Shown here: positions 1-8,544 of the stretch, in pieces | Numbering within the stretch: the first letter of the stretch is position 1 | How the letters are laid out: each line of letters opens with the position of its first letter | NCBI GenBank assembly: GCA_964556705.1 | Contig: CAZKXX010000016.1 | Span: 1-48,893, forward strand | DNA length: 48,893 nt | DNA from: CAZKXX01 sp964556705 | GTDB taxonomy: Bacteria; Acidobacteriota; Terriglobia; UBA7540 | Direction of reading: 5' to 3' | Translations under genes and position numbers: made by a program | Notes under the pieces: generated by a model | Told to the model about the DNA's origin: nothing | Databases searched by the model: none | What the model saw: only the letters and a program-made list of their open reading frames with translations

Positions 1-1
1 G

Positions 2-2002
2 CTGCTCGGCGCGCTGGAAGGAAAAATCCATCCCGACGGCGCGGTGGATTCCTCGGCCAGCCCGGAACTGGCGCGCCTGCGCCGCACCATCGAACGCCGC
101 CGGCGAGAGGTGCAATCCATCCTCGAAAAGCTGCTCAACCGGCTGGCCCGCGACCGCATCCTTCAGGACGCCGTTGTCACGCTGCGCAACGAGCGCTTCG
201 TCCTGCCCGTGCGCGTGGAGGAGAAGCGGCGCGTGGAGGGCGTGCTGCACGGAACGAGCTCATCCGGCGCCACGGTTTATCTCGAACCGCTGGAGACCGT
301 GCCGCTCAACAACGAACTCGTGGAGCTTCAGGAGCGCGAGTTCGCGGAAGTGCAACGCATCCTCGGCGAATTCAGCGCGCGGCTGCGCGAGCGCAGCGCG
401 GACCTCGCCGAAGCCGCGGAAATTCTGAGCGAAATCGACCTGGCGTTCGCCAAGGCGGAGTTCGCGCGCGCCTACGACGCCTGCCTGCCGGAGTTCGTGG
501 CGGGGCGCGAACTCGCCCTGAGCGAAGTCCGCCACCCGCTGCTCGAACAGGTGCTGCGCGGGCAGGGGAAACGCCCCGTGCCGTTTTCGCTCACGCTCGC
601 GCCGCCGAAAATCATGGTGCTGGTGAGCGGGCCGAATACCGGCGGAAAAACCGTGGCGCTGAAGACGCTGGGGCTCGCGGCGCTGATGGCTCAGGCGGGG
701 CTGCCGGTCGCGGCCGAGTCGGCGCATCTGCCCCTCTTCGAGCGCGTGCTCGCCGATATCGGCGACCAGCAGTCCATTCAGGCGAGCTTGAGCACGTTTT
801 CGGCGCACGTCACCAACATCCGCGCCATGGCGGAGGTGGCGGGCGCCAACGACCTCGTGCTTCTCGACGAACTCGGCTCGAGCACCGAGCCGAACGAAGG
901 CGCGGCGCTGGCGATTTCCATCCTCGAGCACTTTCGCTCGCGCGGTTCGATTTCCTTCGTCACCACGCACCATTCGCGATTGAAAGCCTACGCGGCGGAA
1001 GCGCCCGAGGCCGTCAACGCGGCGATGGAATTCGACGAAGCCTCGCTTCAGCCGACGTTCCGGTTGCGGGTCGGGCTGCCCGGGAAGTCGAGCGCGCTCG
1101 ATATCGCCGGGCGGCTGGGGCTGCGAAGCGAGATTGTGGATCGGGCGCGCGCGCTGCTCGCCCCGGCGGACGCGGAGGCGGCTTCGCTGCTCACCCGGCT
1201 GCACGCCCAGCAGGCCGAGCTCGAGCAGGAACTGGCGCGCCTGAAAGCCGAGCGGCAGGCGCTGGAGGCGCGCCGCGAAAAGCTCGAACGAGAGTTCGCC
1301 GAAGAACGCCGCGCGCGGCTGCGGGAACTCGACCGGCGGCTGGAAGAAACGCTGCGCCGGGCAGACGAGCGCTGGGAGAAAGCCTTGGCCGAATTGCGCG
1401 CGCAGCTCGAAGCCTCGCGCGCCGGCCGGCGTGTGGAACGCAAGGCGGCGACGCTGCGCGAAGAAGCGCGCCAGGAATGGAACGCGCAGGTGCTGGAAAC
1501 GCTCGGCGCGCCGCCGGAGGAAGAAGCGCCCACCGTCACGAAAGAGCCGGAAGTCGGCGACCGCGTGCGCGTCGAAGGGCTTTCAACTTCCGGCGTGGTG
1601 GCCGCGAAAATCGGCGAAGCCGAGCTGGAAGTGGAAATCGGAAGGCTGAAGATGCGGATTGAAAAGGGCCGCGTCCGCGTGCTCCGTGAAGCGCCGCGCC
1701 GCGCGCCCGCCGGGCCGCGGGCGGAGGTCCACGCGGCGGAAGGCGAGCCCGCCGAAGTGGCGGCGGAAATCAACGTGATTGGAGCGACGGCCGAGGAAGC
1801 GCGCGACCGCGTGGACGAATTCCTGGACCGCGCCTTCGTCGCCGGCCGCTTCCGCCTGCGCATCGTTCACGGACACGGCAAAGGGATTTTGAGGAAAGCC
1901 CTGCACGAATTCCTGGCTTCGCATCCGCACGTCGAACGCTTCTACGCCGCGCCGCCGCGAGAGGGCGGCACGGGCGCGACCCTCGTCGAACTCAAGATTT
2001 GA
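2..2002 (+). CDS. mutS2: Endonuclease MutS2, 5' end outside window
   Basis: The frame is open from the first bases of the window, so the gene starts upstream; the GTG at 44 is internal. About 666 residues are present, against roughly 780 for the family. Counting from codon 44, the MutS-type ATPase has Walker A GPNTGGKT near residue 196 and Walker B LVLLDELGSS near 271. A long charged coiled coil follows (about 385-470), and a C-terminal Smr nuclease domain (about 575-652) with the HGHGKG motif ends the protein. Family members act on branched DNA or recombination intermediates, or on collided ribosomes; they are not mismatch-repair MutS. The next gene on this side is convergent, so this looks like the end of its transcript. 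Confidence 0.95.
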   Translation: MLGALEGKIHPDGAVDSSASPELARLRRTIERRRREVQSILEKLLNRLARDRILQDAVVTLRNERFVLPVRVEEKRRVEGVLHGTSSSGATVYLEPLETVPLNNELVELQEREFAEVQRILGEFSARLRERSADLAEAAEILSEIDLAFAKAEFARAYDACLPEFVAGRELALSEVRHPLLEQVLRGQGKRPVPFSLTLAPPKIMVLVSGPNTGGKTVALKTLGLAALMAQAGLPVAAESAHLPLFERVLADIGDQQSIQASLSTFSAHVTNIRAMAEVAGANDLVLLDELGSSTEPNEGAALAISILEHFRSRGSISFVTTHHSRLKAYAAEAPEAVNAAMEFDEASLQPTFRLRVGLPGKSSALDIAGRLGLRSEIVDRARALLAPADAEAASLLTRLHAQQAELEQELARLKAERQALEARREKLEREFAEERRARLRELDRRLEETLRRADERWEKALAELRAQLEASRAGRRVERKAATLREEARQEWNAQVLETLGAPPEEEAPTVTKEPEVGDRVRVEGLSTSGVVAAKIGEAELEVEIGRLKMRIEKGRVRVLREAPRRAPAGPRAEVHAAEGEPAEVAAEINVIGATAEEARDRVDEFLDRAFVAGRFRLRIVHGHGKGILRKALHEFLASHPHVERFYAAPPREGGTGATLVELKI

Positions 2003-2060
2003 AGGGAAACAACGACCGGACCGCCGGAACGGCCCGGCAAGAAGGGCGGTTTGGCGCGCG

Positions 2061-2465
2061 TCAGCTTGCCCGCGCCCGGCGCTTCTCGGAGTGCGCGCGC
2101 AGGCAGTTGCGCACGATCCGAATGAGGTCTTCAGAGCGGATGGGTTTGTTCAGGTATTCGGTGGCCCCGGCATTCATCGCTTCGAGATAGCTGTCCACCT
2201 CGCCGTAAGCAGTCAAAATCACCACCGGAGTCATGTCCCCCGCCTGGCGGAGGGATTCAACCAGGTGAACCCCGTCGCCGTCCGGCAGGCGCAAATCGGA
2301 GATGATGACGTCGAAGCCGCGGCTTTCGAGGATGCTGCCGGCCTCCTCGATTCCCAGGGCCGTCTCGACAGCAAAGTGTTCCCGTTCGAGGATGCGGCTC
2401 ATGACTCGCAGGAAGAACGGGTCGTCGTCCACGATCAGGATTCGAGCCTTGCCCTCTTTCCCCAT
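2061..2465 (-). CDS. Stand-alone response regulator receiver protein
   Basis: A 134-residue single receiver (CheY-like) domain. Visible are the acidic pair D13/D14, phospho-acceptor D57 in IISDLRLPDGDG, switch T85 and K107 in NKPI. The ATG at 2465 is chosen because GGAGG lies just upstream; the open frame continues further upstream but without receiver sequence. There is no output domain, so it must signal through a partner. A lone Fis-type HTH protein is encoded 270 bases upstream on the same strand and is an obvious candidate. The sequence resembles receivers of NtrC or RegA/ActR type, but which kinase phosphorylates it cannot be told. Confidence 0.9.
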   Translation of the reverse strand: MGKEGKARILIVDDDPFFLRVMSRILEREHFAVETALGIEEAGSILESRGFDVIISDLRLPDGDGVHLVESLRQAGDMTPVVILTAYGEVDSYLEAMNAGATEYLNKPIRSEDLIRIVRNCLRAHSEKRRARAS

Positions 2466-2621
2466 GTCATCCTCCCCGACCGTTCCGGTTTCGTCGGCGC
2501 GAGTCTCGGTATCTTCCAGAGCTGACCAACTCACGAGATCAGGTGTACTGCCTCTCCATTCATGCACATCGGCCTCCAAGACGAATGCAATGTGAACTTT
2601 GGATAAAGCTTCGCCTGGCTC

Positions 2622-2636
2622 GGGACACCCTGTCCC
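2622..2636. promoter_or_regulatory. Short inverted repeat upstream of the receiver gene
   Basis: GGGACA and TGTCCC are separated by CCC, a perfect 6-base inverted repeat about 157 bases upstream of the receiver start at 2465. It sits in the 270-base gap between the Fis-type gene and the receiver gene and could be an operator. The rest of this gap shows nothing convincing. Confidence 0.25.
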
Positions 2637-2735
2637 TGAGATGAGGGCGCCCCGCCTCCGGCCAAACAAATTGCGAGGGAATGCCGGGCGTACGAGCACG
2701 GAACGAAACAGACTCGGCGGCGGATGTGCGAAGGT

Positions 2736-3032
2736 TCAGGCCGCCAGTGTTGCTGACGCGCCGCCTTCCTTCTTGCCCAGGCGACGTCGGATGGTTCGCG
2801 GGTTGATCTGGAGCAGTTGCGCCGCGCGCAAACGGTTGCTGCGTGTGTACTGCAGCACGGTGCGGATCACCGTGTCGTTGATCTCGCGCATGGGAGTTCC
2901 CAGCGTGAAGGTCAGGGTAAAAGTCGGCTGCATTTCCGCGGGGGTATCGGCTTTCGCAACCCCGACGGGCCTCGGACCCGGAGAGAATTCCCGGCTCTCG
3001 ACTGGATTGCGCACGCCACTGAATGATTTCAT
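2736..3032 (-). CDS. Small Fis-type helix-turn-helix DNA-binding protein
   Basis: A 98-residue protein. The N-terminal half is low in recognisable features. The C-terminal half (about residues 48-92) reads as a Fis-family helix-turn-helix, with RLRAAQLLQINPRTIRRRLG as the core, like the output domain of NtrC or RegA/ActR/PrrA regulators. It lacks a receiver and an AAA+ domain. The next gene downstream on the same strand encodes a lone receiver domain, so the two together contain the parts of a RegA/ActR-like regulator in separate chains; that pairing is inference. It is divergent from resB, whose upstream region it could control. Confidence 0.75.
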   Translation of the reverse strand: MKSFSGVRNPVESREFSPGPRPVGVAKADTPAEMQPTFTLTFTLGTPMREINDTVIRTVLQYTRSNRLRAAQLLQINPRTIRRRLGKKEGGASATLAA

Positions 3033-3390
3033 ATCAATCCTCCTCAGCTTTCCGGCGCGCCGTTGCGCACCTGCCCTTTTGTCTGCATTTTGGGTTCCTT
3101 CGCGGCTGGCTCAGAAGTGTATGAAACGGCAAGGCTGCCGGCTTTGCCGTCCCGCAAGGACGGGAAGCAAGTTGAGTTGCTTTGCGCATGGCCTTGCGCC
3201 TTTTCCCCCATTTTGTCCCTTTCTCGACGCCCTTTTCGGCGTGCTCCAGCCTGTCCTGCGTCAGCTTCTTACGCCCTATCAGCGAATTAGCGGAAAGGGG
3301 CAGAATTCCTCCGCTGGCACTCCGCATGCCCACATGGGGATGTGTGGCTCCGGCATTCCGCAGGGCATGCCGGGGACGGCAGGAGCAACG
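3033..3390. other. Intergenic region between fis-type gene and resB
   Basis: 358 bases between divergent genes. It holds a small perfect hairpin (CCGTCC, loop CGCAA, GGACGG at 3147-3163) and a sigma-54-like promoter sequence at 3315-3329. The ribosome-binding AGGAG for resB is at 3381-3385. An open frame crosses the region in phase with resB, but it shows no family signature and I treat it as non-coding. Confidence 0.5.
3315..3329 (+). promoter_or_regulatory. Possible sigma-54 (-24/-12) promoter for resB
   Basis: The bases TGGCACTCCGCATGC match the -24/-12 pattern TGGCAC-N5-TTGC at every specified position except one T, and the key GG and GC doublets are 10 bases apart as required. It lies about 60 bases before the resB ATG. 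An NtrC-type activator is encoded in this window. One match of this quality could be chance in GC-rich DNA. Confidence 0.3.
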
Positions 3391-4836
3391 ATGGCCAAGT
3401 CTCCGTCCTACTTGAATCGTTTTCTGCAATTCTTCAGCTCATTGAAATGCGGACTCATCCTTCTGGCGCTCCTGGGGATCTCCACGATCCTCGGCACCAT
3501 GATTCTTCAGCGCCCCATGGCGCGCGAGGGTCAAATCGAGCAAATCTACGCGCCGCAGACCATCCAGCTTCTCGACTTCTTCGGTCTGTTCGACGTTTTT
3601 CACGCCTGGTGGTTCATCCTTCTTCTGGGGTTGCTGGGAGCGAACATCGCGCTGGCTTCGATCGACCGTTTCCCGCAGGCGTGGCGGTACTTTTCGCGGC
3701 CTCACCGCGAGGCGGACGAGTGGTTTGTGCGCAAGCTCCCCGCGGTGCGGGAGATTCCCATCGGAAACCGGGCCCCGGAGGAGGCGCTGCGGAAGGCGGC
3801 GGAGGTTCTTGAGGCGGAGGGGCTGCGCCCGCGACGGGAATCGCTCGAAAAGGGAACGCTTTACGTCGAGCGGCACCGCGTGGCGCGGCTGGCGCCCTAT
3901 GTGGTCCATCTGAGTCTGCTCATCATCTTTGCCGGCGCCATGGTGGACGGCCTGTGGGGCTACCGCGGATTCGTGAACCTGGGCCCGGGAATGAAGGCGA
4001 GCGTCGTTGAGCCGCTTTCCGGCGGAGGGCAGTCTCATCCGCTTCCCTTCACGCTGCGCTGCGACGGCGCGGGGATGGAGACGTATGAGAGCGGCGCGCC
4101 GAAGCAGTACTGGTCGCAACTGGCGGTGGAAGAGGACGGCCGCGAGGTTCTGGCCAAGCGCATCCACGTCAACGAACCGCTCACGTACAAGGGAATCCGA
4201 TTCTTTCAGGCCAGCTATGGCGCGACGGGCGTCCCGGCCCGGCTGGAGATCGAGGCCCGGTGGACGCGCGCGGAGCGGCCGCCCATTGCGTTTACTCTGC
4301 GGCCGGGAGAGACCGTCGAACTGGGCGGGACGGGAACGCGCGTTGAACTGGCGGATTTCGTCCCCGATTTCGTGCTGGAGGGGAACCGGCTCAGTTCACG
4401 CTCCAACGAGCCGCGCAATCCCGCCGTGCAACTGCGGCTGACGGACGCGGCCGGCAAGCGCACCATGGTCTGGTTCTTCCCCAACTTCCCGCAGATGAAT
4501 TTCCCCGCTGATTCGGAAATCCGTTTCAGCCTGCGCGGCCTGGAAATGGGTTACACGACGGGCCTTCAGGTGGCGAAGCAGCCGGGCAAAGGACTCATCT
4601 GGGGCGGCTGCCTGATCCTCTGCGTGGGCCTGATGCTGGCGCTCTACATGGTGCACGTGCGGATGTGGGGAGTGATCGGCCGCGACGGGGAGGGTCGCCC
4701 GGTGCTGGTGCTGGGTGGCCAGCCGAGCAAGTATCGCGAGAGTTTTGACGAACGGTTCAAGCAACTGGCGGACGCGACGGAACAGGCCCTGCGCGCGGAC
4801 GCCGCGCAACCGGAACTTCAGCGCCTCACGGCCTGA
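3391..4836 (+). CDS. resB: Cytochrome c biogenesis protein ResB/Ccs1
   Basis: A 481-residue membrane protein of the System II haem-delivery complex, which carries haem across the membrane and attaches it to apocytochrome c with CcsA. The start at 3391 is chosen for AGGAG five bases upstream and because the first transmembrane segment follows at once (about residues 15-37). Others are at about 72-93, 165-185 and 395-425, with a large extracytoplasmic domain between the last two, as in the ResB family. The open frame extends much further upstream but without family similarity. ccsA begins 20 bases downstream, so the two form an operon. Confidence 0.93.
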   Translation: MAKSPSYLNRFLQFFSSLKCGLILLALLGISTILGTMILQRPMAREGQIEQIYAPQTIQLLDFFGLFDVFHAWWFILLLGLLGANIALASIDRFPQAWRYFSRPHREADEWFVRKLPAVREIPIGNRAPEEALRKAAEVLEAEGLRPRRESLEKGTLYVERHRVARLAPYVVHLSLLIIFAGAMVDGLWGYRGFVNLGPGMKASVVEPLSGGGQSHPLPFTLRCDGAGMETYESGAPKQYWSQLAVEEDGREVLAKRIHVNEPLTYKGIRFFQASYGATGVPARLEIEARWTRAERPPIAFTLRPGETVELGGTGTRVELADFVPDFVLEGNRLSSRSNEPRNPAVQLRLTDAAGKRTMVWFFPNFPQMNFPADSEIRFSLRGLEMGYTTGLQVAKQPGKGLIWGGCLILCVGLMLALYMVHVRMWGVIGRDGEGRPVLVLGGQPSKYRESFDERFKQLADATEQALRADAAQPELQRLTA

Positions 4837-4856
4837 AACAAAACAAGGAGTCTTCG

Positions 4857-6272
4857 ATGTCCAAGGCAATCTCAACCCCGGTCACGGAAGGGCGGCCGGC
4901 CAGCGCGGGGACGTGGATCCTGCTCATCGTCAGCGTGGTCGTCGCCACGCTGATCGCCATTTCCGTTCCGCGTCTGGTGGCCGAGGGCGGCTGGGTGACG
5001 GGGGAGAAGTTTCTTTACCTGACGCTGATCGGATACCTGGGCGCTTCGGCGTTCTACCTCTCGGCCCTGGTGACGCGCGACGCCGCGGTCTCGGCGGCCG
5101 CCACGGCGCTGATGCGCGGGTCGTTTCTGCTGCACACCACCGCCGTCGTGGTGCGCTGGGCGGCGTCGGGCCAGCCGCCGTTCTCGAACATCTTTGAGAT
5201 GGTCCTGATGTTCGCCTGGGGCGTCGTGGGCTTTCAGATCTTCGCTGAATGGAACATGAAGCTGCGGTTTCTGGGCGCTGTCACTCTGCCCGTGGCCGCG
5301 CTCTCGCTGATTCTGCTTCAGGTGATGCCGGGCGAGGTCCGGCCGCTCGTGCCCGCGCTGCAAAGCACCTGGCTTCACATCCACGTTTCGCTCGCCGTGC
5401 TCAGCTACGCGGGCTTCACGCTGGCGTTCGCGGCGGGGGTGCTTTACTTCGTCAAAGACGGCGCGAGCGTCCGCACGTTCCTGAACTGGACGGCGGGAAT
5501 CGTGACGGGAATCTACGCGACGATCGTGCTGACTTCGGTGAACTCTTCGTGGGCGTTTCTGCTGCCCGCGTGGGACGCTTCAGCGCGCGAAAAAATTCTG
5601 ATGGGGCCGAAGGAGCCGCTGCTCGTCGCCATTCCGGGGCTCGGCTGGCCGTTCCTGTTCGCCACCGCGCTGGCCCTGGCGGCGCTGGTGCTGAGTCTGG
5701 CGGAAACGTTGGGATCGAAGGCGGGTCTGGGGAACTGGGCCAAACGATTCTTCCAGATTTCCGTGGCGGCGCAGGCCGCGGCACTGGTTCTTTTCGTCGT
5801 GAAAATCCGCTCGGGCCCGTACCTCGTGCCGCAGTTCGGCCGGAGCTTCGACGTTCACTTCGCCTCCAGCCCCTTCCTTCTGGCTGGAATGACGACGGCG
5901 CTCTTCGCCTCGGCCGTATGGCTGGTGCTCAACTGGAAGCACGAACCGATCGTCGAGCACCTGCCCGCGCGCGAGACGCTCGACAACCTCATCTACAAGA
6001 CCATCGCCATTTCCTTCCCGCTGCTCACCATGATGATCATCGCCGGCGCCTACTGGGCGAACAAGACCTGGGGCGCGTACTGGAGCTGGGACCCAAAGGA
6101 AGACTGGGCGCTGATTACCTGGCTGACTTACGCGGCCTACCTGCACATGCGCCTGACGCGCGGCTGGCGGGGGCGCCGCGCGGCTTATATGGCCATCATC
6201 GGATTCGCGGTGGTGCTGTTCACCTTCTTCGGAGTGACCTACCTGCTGCCCGGGCTCCACGCGTACGCGTGA
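4857..6272 (+). CDS. ccsA: Cytochrome c assembly protein CcsA (ResC)
   Basis: A 471-residue polytopic membrane protein of the haem-handling (WWD) superfamily. The WWD-type signature is seen near residues 400-420 (TWGAYWSWDPKEDWALITWL), with histidines in flanking loops expected to ligate haem. AAGGAG lies six bases before the ATG. The pair resB-ccsA is the complete System II synthetase. Dedicated reductants of the apocytochrome cysteines are not adjacent, but ccdA and tlpA homologues occur near 42-45 kb of the window. The neighbour downstream is convergent. Confidence 0.95.
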   Translation: MSKAISTPVTEGRPASAGTWILLIVSVVVATLIAISVPRLVAEGGWVTGEKFLYLTLIGYLGASAFYLSALVTRDAAVSAAATALMRGSFLLHTTAVVVRWAASGQPPFSNIFEMVLMFAWGVVGFQIFAEWNMKLRFLGAVTLPVAALSLILLQVMPGEVRPLVPALQSTWLHIHVSLAVLSYAGFTLAFAAGVLYFVKDGASVRTFLNWTAGIVTGIYATIVLTSVNSSWAFLLPAWDASAREKILMGPKEPLLVAIPGLGWPFLFATALALAALVLSLAETLGSKAGLGNWAKRFFQISVAAQAAALVLFVVKIRSGPYLVPQFGRSFDVHFASSPFLLAGMTTALFASAVWLVLNWKHEPIVEHLPARETLDNLIYKTIAISFPLLTMMIIAGAYWANKTWGAYWSWDPKEDWALITWLTYAAYLHMRLTRGWRGRRAAYMAIIGFAVVLFTFFGVTYLLPGLHAYA

Positions 6273-6341
6273 GGGCCGGCCGCTGCCCGTGACCATGCGC
6301 GACGAGGCGGTCCCGGGATCGCCCCCGCTCGCACCCTTTTC

Positions 6342-6737
6342 TCACCGCGCCATCAGTTCCTGAAGCCGGTTGACCAACACCTGAGGGTCATAGATGGGTT
6401 TTTCGAGGTAGGCGTTCGCGCCGGAAGCGGCAAGCAATCGCTGGCGGTCGCCCTCCATGGCGTGAGCGGTGGCGAGAAGAATCGGCAGGTCCTTCCCCGC
6501 GGGCGAGTCGCGCACCAGGCGCGCCAGTTCCAGCCCGTCCACCGGCCGGCCGTTGTGGCGGCAGTCGCGCAGGGAAACGTCGAGGATGATGGCGTCCACG
6601 CTGCCGGATTTCACCAGCCGCAGGATTTCCGCGACGTCTTCAGTGAGGGTCACCTCGTAGCCGCCGGCCCGCGTCAGCGCCAGGCGGTAAAACTTGGCGA
6701 CCAGGGGATTATCTTCAACCACCAGAACGTGAGACAT
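6342..6737 (-). CDS. Single-domain response regulator (CheY-like)
   Basis: A 131-residue receiver domain with D9, phospho-acceptor D53 in IILDVSLRD and K113 in LEKPI. A long loop after D53 (DCRHNGRPVDGLEL) is a deviation from the compact LPDxxG seen in most receivers and resembles the equivalent loop in the receiver of the kinase encoded upstream. The gene begins 30 bases after the end of the globin-coupled hybrid kinase on the same strand. It is therefore probably co-transcribed and likely its phosphorelay partner. It has no output domain. Confidence 0.9.
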   Translation of the reverse strand: MSHVLVVEDNPLVAKFYRLALTRAGGYEVTLTEDVAEILRLVKSGSVDAIILDVSLRDCRHNGRPVDGLELARLVRDSPAGKDLPILLATAHAMEGDRQRLLAASGANAYLEKPIYDPQVLVNRLQELMAR

Positions 6738-6767
6738 GGAACGGTGTGCGCCTGCCTCATCGAGCCG

Positions 6768-8483
6768 TCAGGAGCGGGAAGGCGCGGCGGCGCTGGCGCG
6801 GCGGCGGATGGCCTCCAGCCGCTCGAGAAATTTCCCGCCGTCGAGCGGCTTCTGCCAGATTTCGGGTTTCGCCTGAAGCAGCGCCATCGCCTGGGTGACC
6901 TCGGCCGGGTCGTAGCCTGTGACGACGAAGCAGTGCATCTCGCGCGTCAGGGCGCCGGTCTGAAGCTGCGCGATGACGTCGCGTCCGTCGCCCAGTTCGG
7001 CGCCGGGCCGCTGCGGGAGCGCGAGGTCCACCACCAGGAATTGCGGGCGGAATCGCCGCGCCGCGTCCACGGCGTCGTCGGCGGTGGCCGCGCCCAGAAC
7101 GTGGTAGCCGTGCTTGACGAGCAGCGCCTTCAGGCAGCGGCGGAATTCCGGGTCGTTGTCCACCACCAGGACGCGGGAGCCGGCCTCGTCTCCCTCGGCA
7201 ACGATTTTCTCCTCGCCCGCCACGTGGACCACGTCTTCAACGCCGCGGGCGAGCGGCAGCGAGAACATCACGGTGGTGCCGCAGCCCGCGCCGGCGCTGT
7301 GAAGCCGGATCCGGCCGCCCATCATCTCGATGAGCTTGCGGCTGATGGCCAGCCCCAGCCCGCTGCCGCCGTGCTGGCGCGTGAAGGAGCTGTCCACCTG
7401 GCGGAACTTTTCGAAGAGCAGAGGCTGTTTTTCGGGCGCAATTCCGATGCCGGTGTCTTCGACGTGGAATTCCAGGTAACCGCGCTCGGAAAAGAGGCGC
7501 GCTCGCAGCGAAATCCAGCCCTTGTCCGTAAATTTCACGGCGTTGCTCAGGAGGTTGAGCACCACCTGCCGGACGCGCACGCGATCCGCGACGACGAGCG
7601 GCAGCTCCTGCTTTTCGGTTTCGTCCACGAGCGTCAGATTCTTCTCCGCGGCCTGGACGGCGATCACCGACTTGGCCTCCGCCAGCACCGATTTCAGGTC
7701 CACGGGTTCCGACGTCAGCCGGAGTTTTCCGGCTTCAATCTTCGCCACGTCGAGAACATCGTTCACAATGGCGAGCAGATGCTCGGCGCTGCGCAGGATG
7801 TCGCGCTGGAGCTCGCGTTCTTCTTCGCGCGAACCGCACAGGCCGTCGAGAATCAGCCGCGTGAAGCCCAGAATGGAGTTGAGCGGCGTGCGCAACTCGT
7901 GCGACGTTCCGGCCAGGAATTCCGTCTTGACCCGCGAAAGTTCCGCCAGCTCCAGGTTCGCCTGCTCGAGCCGCCGGTTGAGTTCGTTCAGCGTGCGAAC
8001 GCTCTCCTGAAAATACGACTCGCACATCAGGTTGAGGTCGAGATTCAGGATCTTGTCCATCGCCTGGAACGTGTGACGAAGGCGCGCAACGTCCGGGCCG
8101 ATTTCTTCCGCCAGCCGGTCTTTCATATAGCTCCGCACGACCGCCATGGCGCTGATCATGTACCGCTGCGGCAAGCCGATCGCCACGTGCCGGATACCGA
8201 TTTTGTAGCGCTCCGCGGCGTAATCCTCGCCGTATACGCCGCTGAACAAACCCCGCGCCCAGTGCTCCAGCGTCCGTTTCAGGCGCTCAATTTGTTGCTG
8301 GCCGCCCGTAAAGACTTTTGCCGCTTCGGGATGGTGGGGAATCTGTTCGTAGAAGCGGTCGGCCATGCCGACGAAATGTCGCTCCATCAGCGGGCCGACC
8401 TCGCGCAGACACGCCGCGTCGTCTTCCGTGAAGCCCACGTAGCGCTTCATTTCTTCGAAAAACGATTCGGGCTTTCTGGCCAC
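6768..8483 (-). CDS. Globin-coupled hybrid sensor histidine kinase
   Basis: A 571-residue cytoplasmic hybrid kinase. Residues 1-155 form a protoglobin-type sensor: the stretch IGIRHVAIGLPQRYMI holds the probable proximal haem ligand H99, followed by the IGLP-Y pattern typical of globin-coupled sensors. A short coiled linker leads to HisKA with H195 in GTSHELRTPLNS, then HATPase with N314 (N box), DTGIGI and GGSGLGLAIS. A C-terminal receiver has D486 in VVDLALP. Known family members sense O2 or related gases through the haem; which ligand applies here is not visible. There are no membrane segments. The GTG start has a weak GGGA upstream. It shares a 61-base AT-rich divergent promoter region with the kinase at 8545. 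Confidence 0.9.
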   Translation of the reverse strand: MARKPESFFEEMKRYVGFTEDDAACLREVGPLMERHFVGMADRFYEQIPHHPEAAKVFTGGQQQIERLKRTLEHWARGLFSGVYGEDYAAERYKIGIRHVAIGLPQRYMISAMAVVRSYMKDRLAEEIGPDVARLRHTFQAMDKILNLDLNLMCESYFQESVRTLNELNRRLEQANLELAELSRVKTEFLAGTSHELRTPLNSILGFTRLILDGLCGSREEERELQRDILRSAEHLLAIVNDVLDVAKIEAGKLRLTSEPVDLKSVLAEAKSVIAVQAAEKNLTLVDETEKQELPLVVADRVRVRQVVLNLLSNAVKFTDKGWISLRARLFSERGYLEFHVEDTGIGIAPEKQPLLFEKFRQVDSSFTRQHGGSGLGLAISRKLIEMMGGRIRLHSAGAGCGTTVMFSLPLARGVEDVVHVAGEEKIVAEGDEAGSRVLVVDNDPEFRRCLKALLVKHGYHVLGAATADDAVDAARRFRPQFLVVDLALPQRPGAELGDGRDVIAQLQTGALTREMHCFVVTGYDPAEVTQAMALLQAKPEIWQKPLDGGKFLERLEAIRRRASAAAPSRS

Positions 8484-8544
8484 GCCTGTTCCCGTATGTT
8501 AAAATTAAATAGTAAGTCTTCGGCCTGAGGACGCCATTCTAGCA

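Noticed and set aside
2599..3390. Upstream extension of the resB frame
   Set aside because: No similarity, Arg/Cys/Pro-rich composition, and a good ribosome site precedes the ATG at 3391.
6462..8528. Long plus-strand open frame (688 codons) across the globin-coupled kinase
   Set aside because: It is the antisense shadow of a clearly recognised kinase; GC-rich codon bias keeps antisense frames open.
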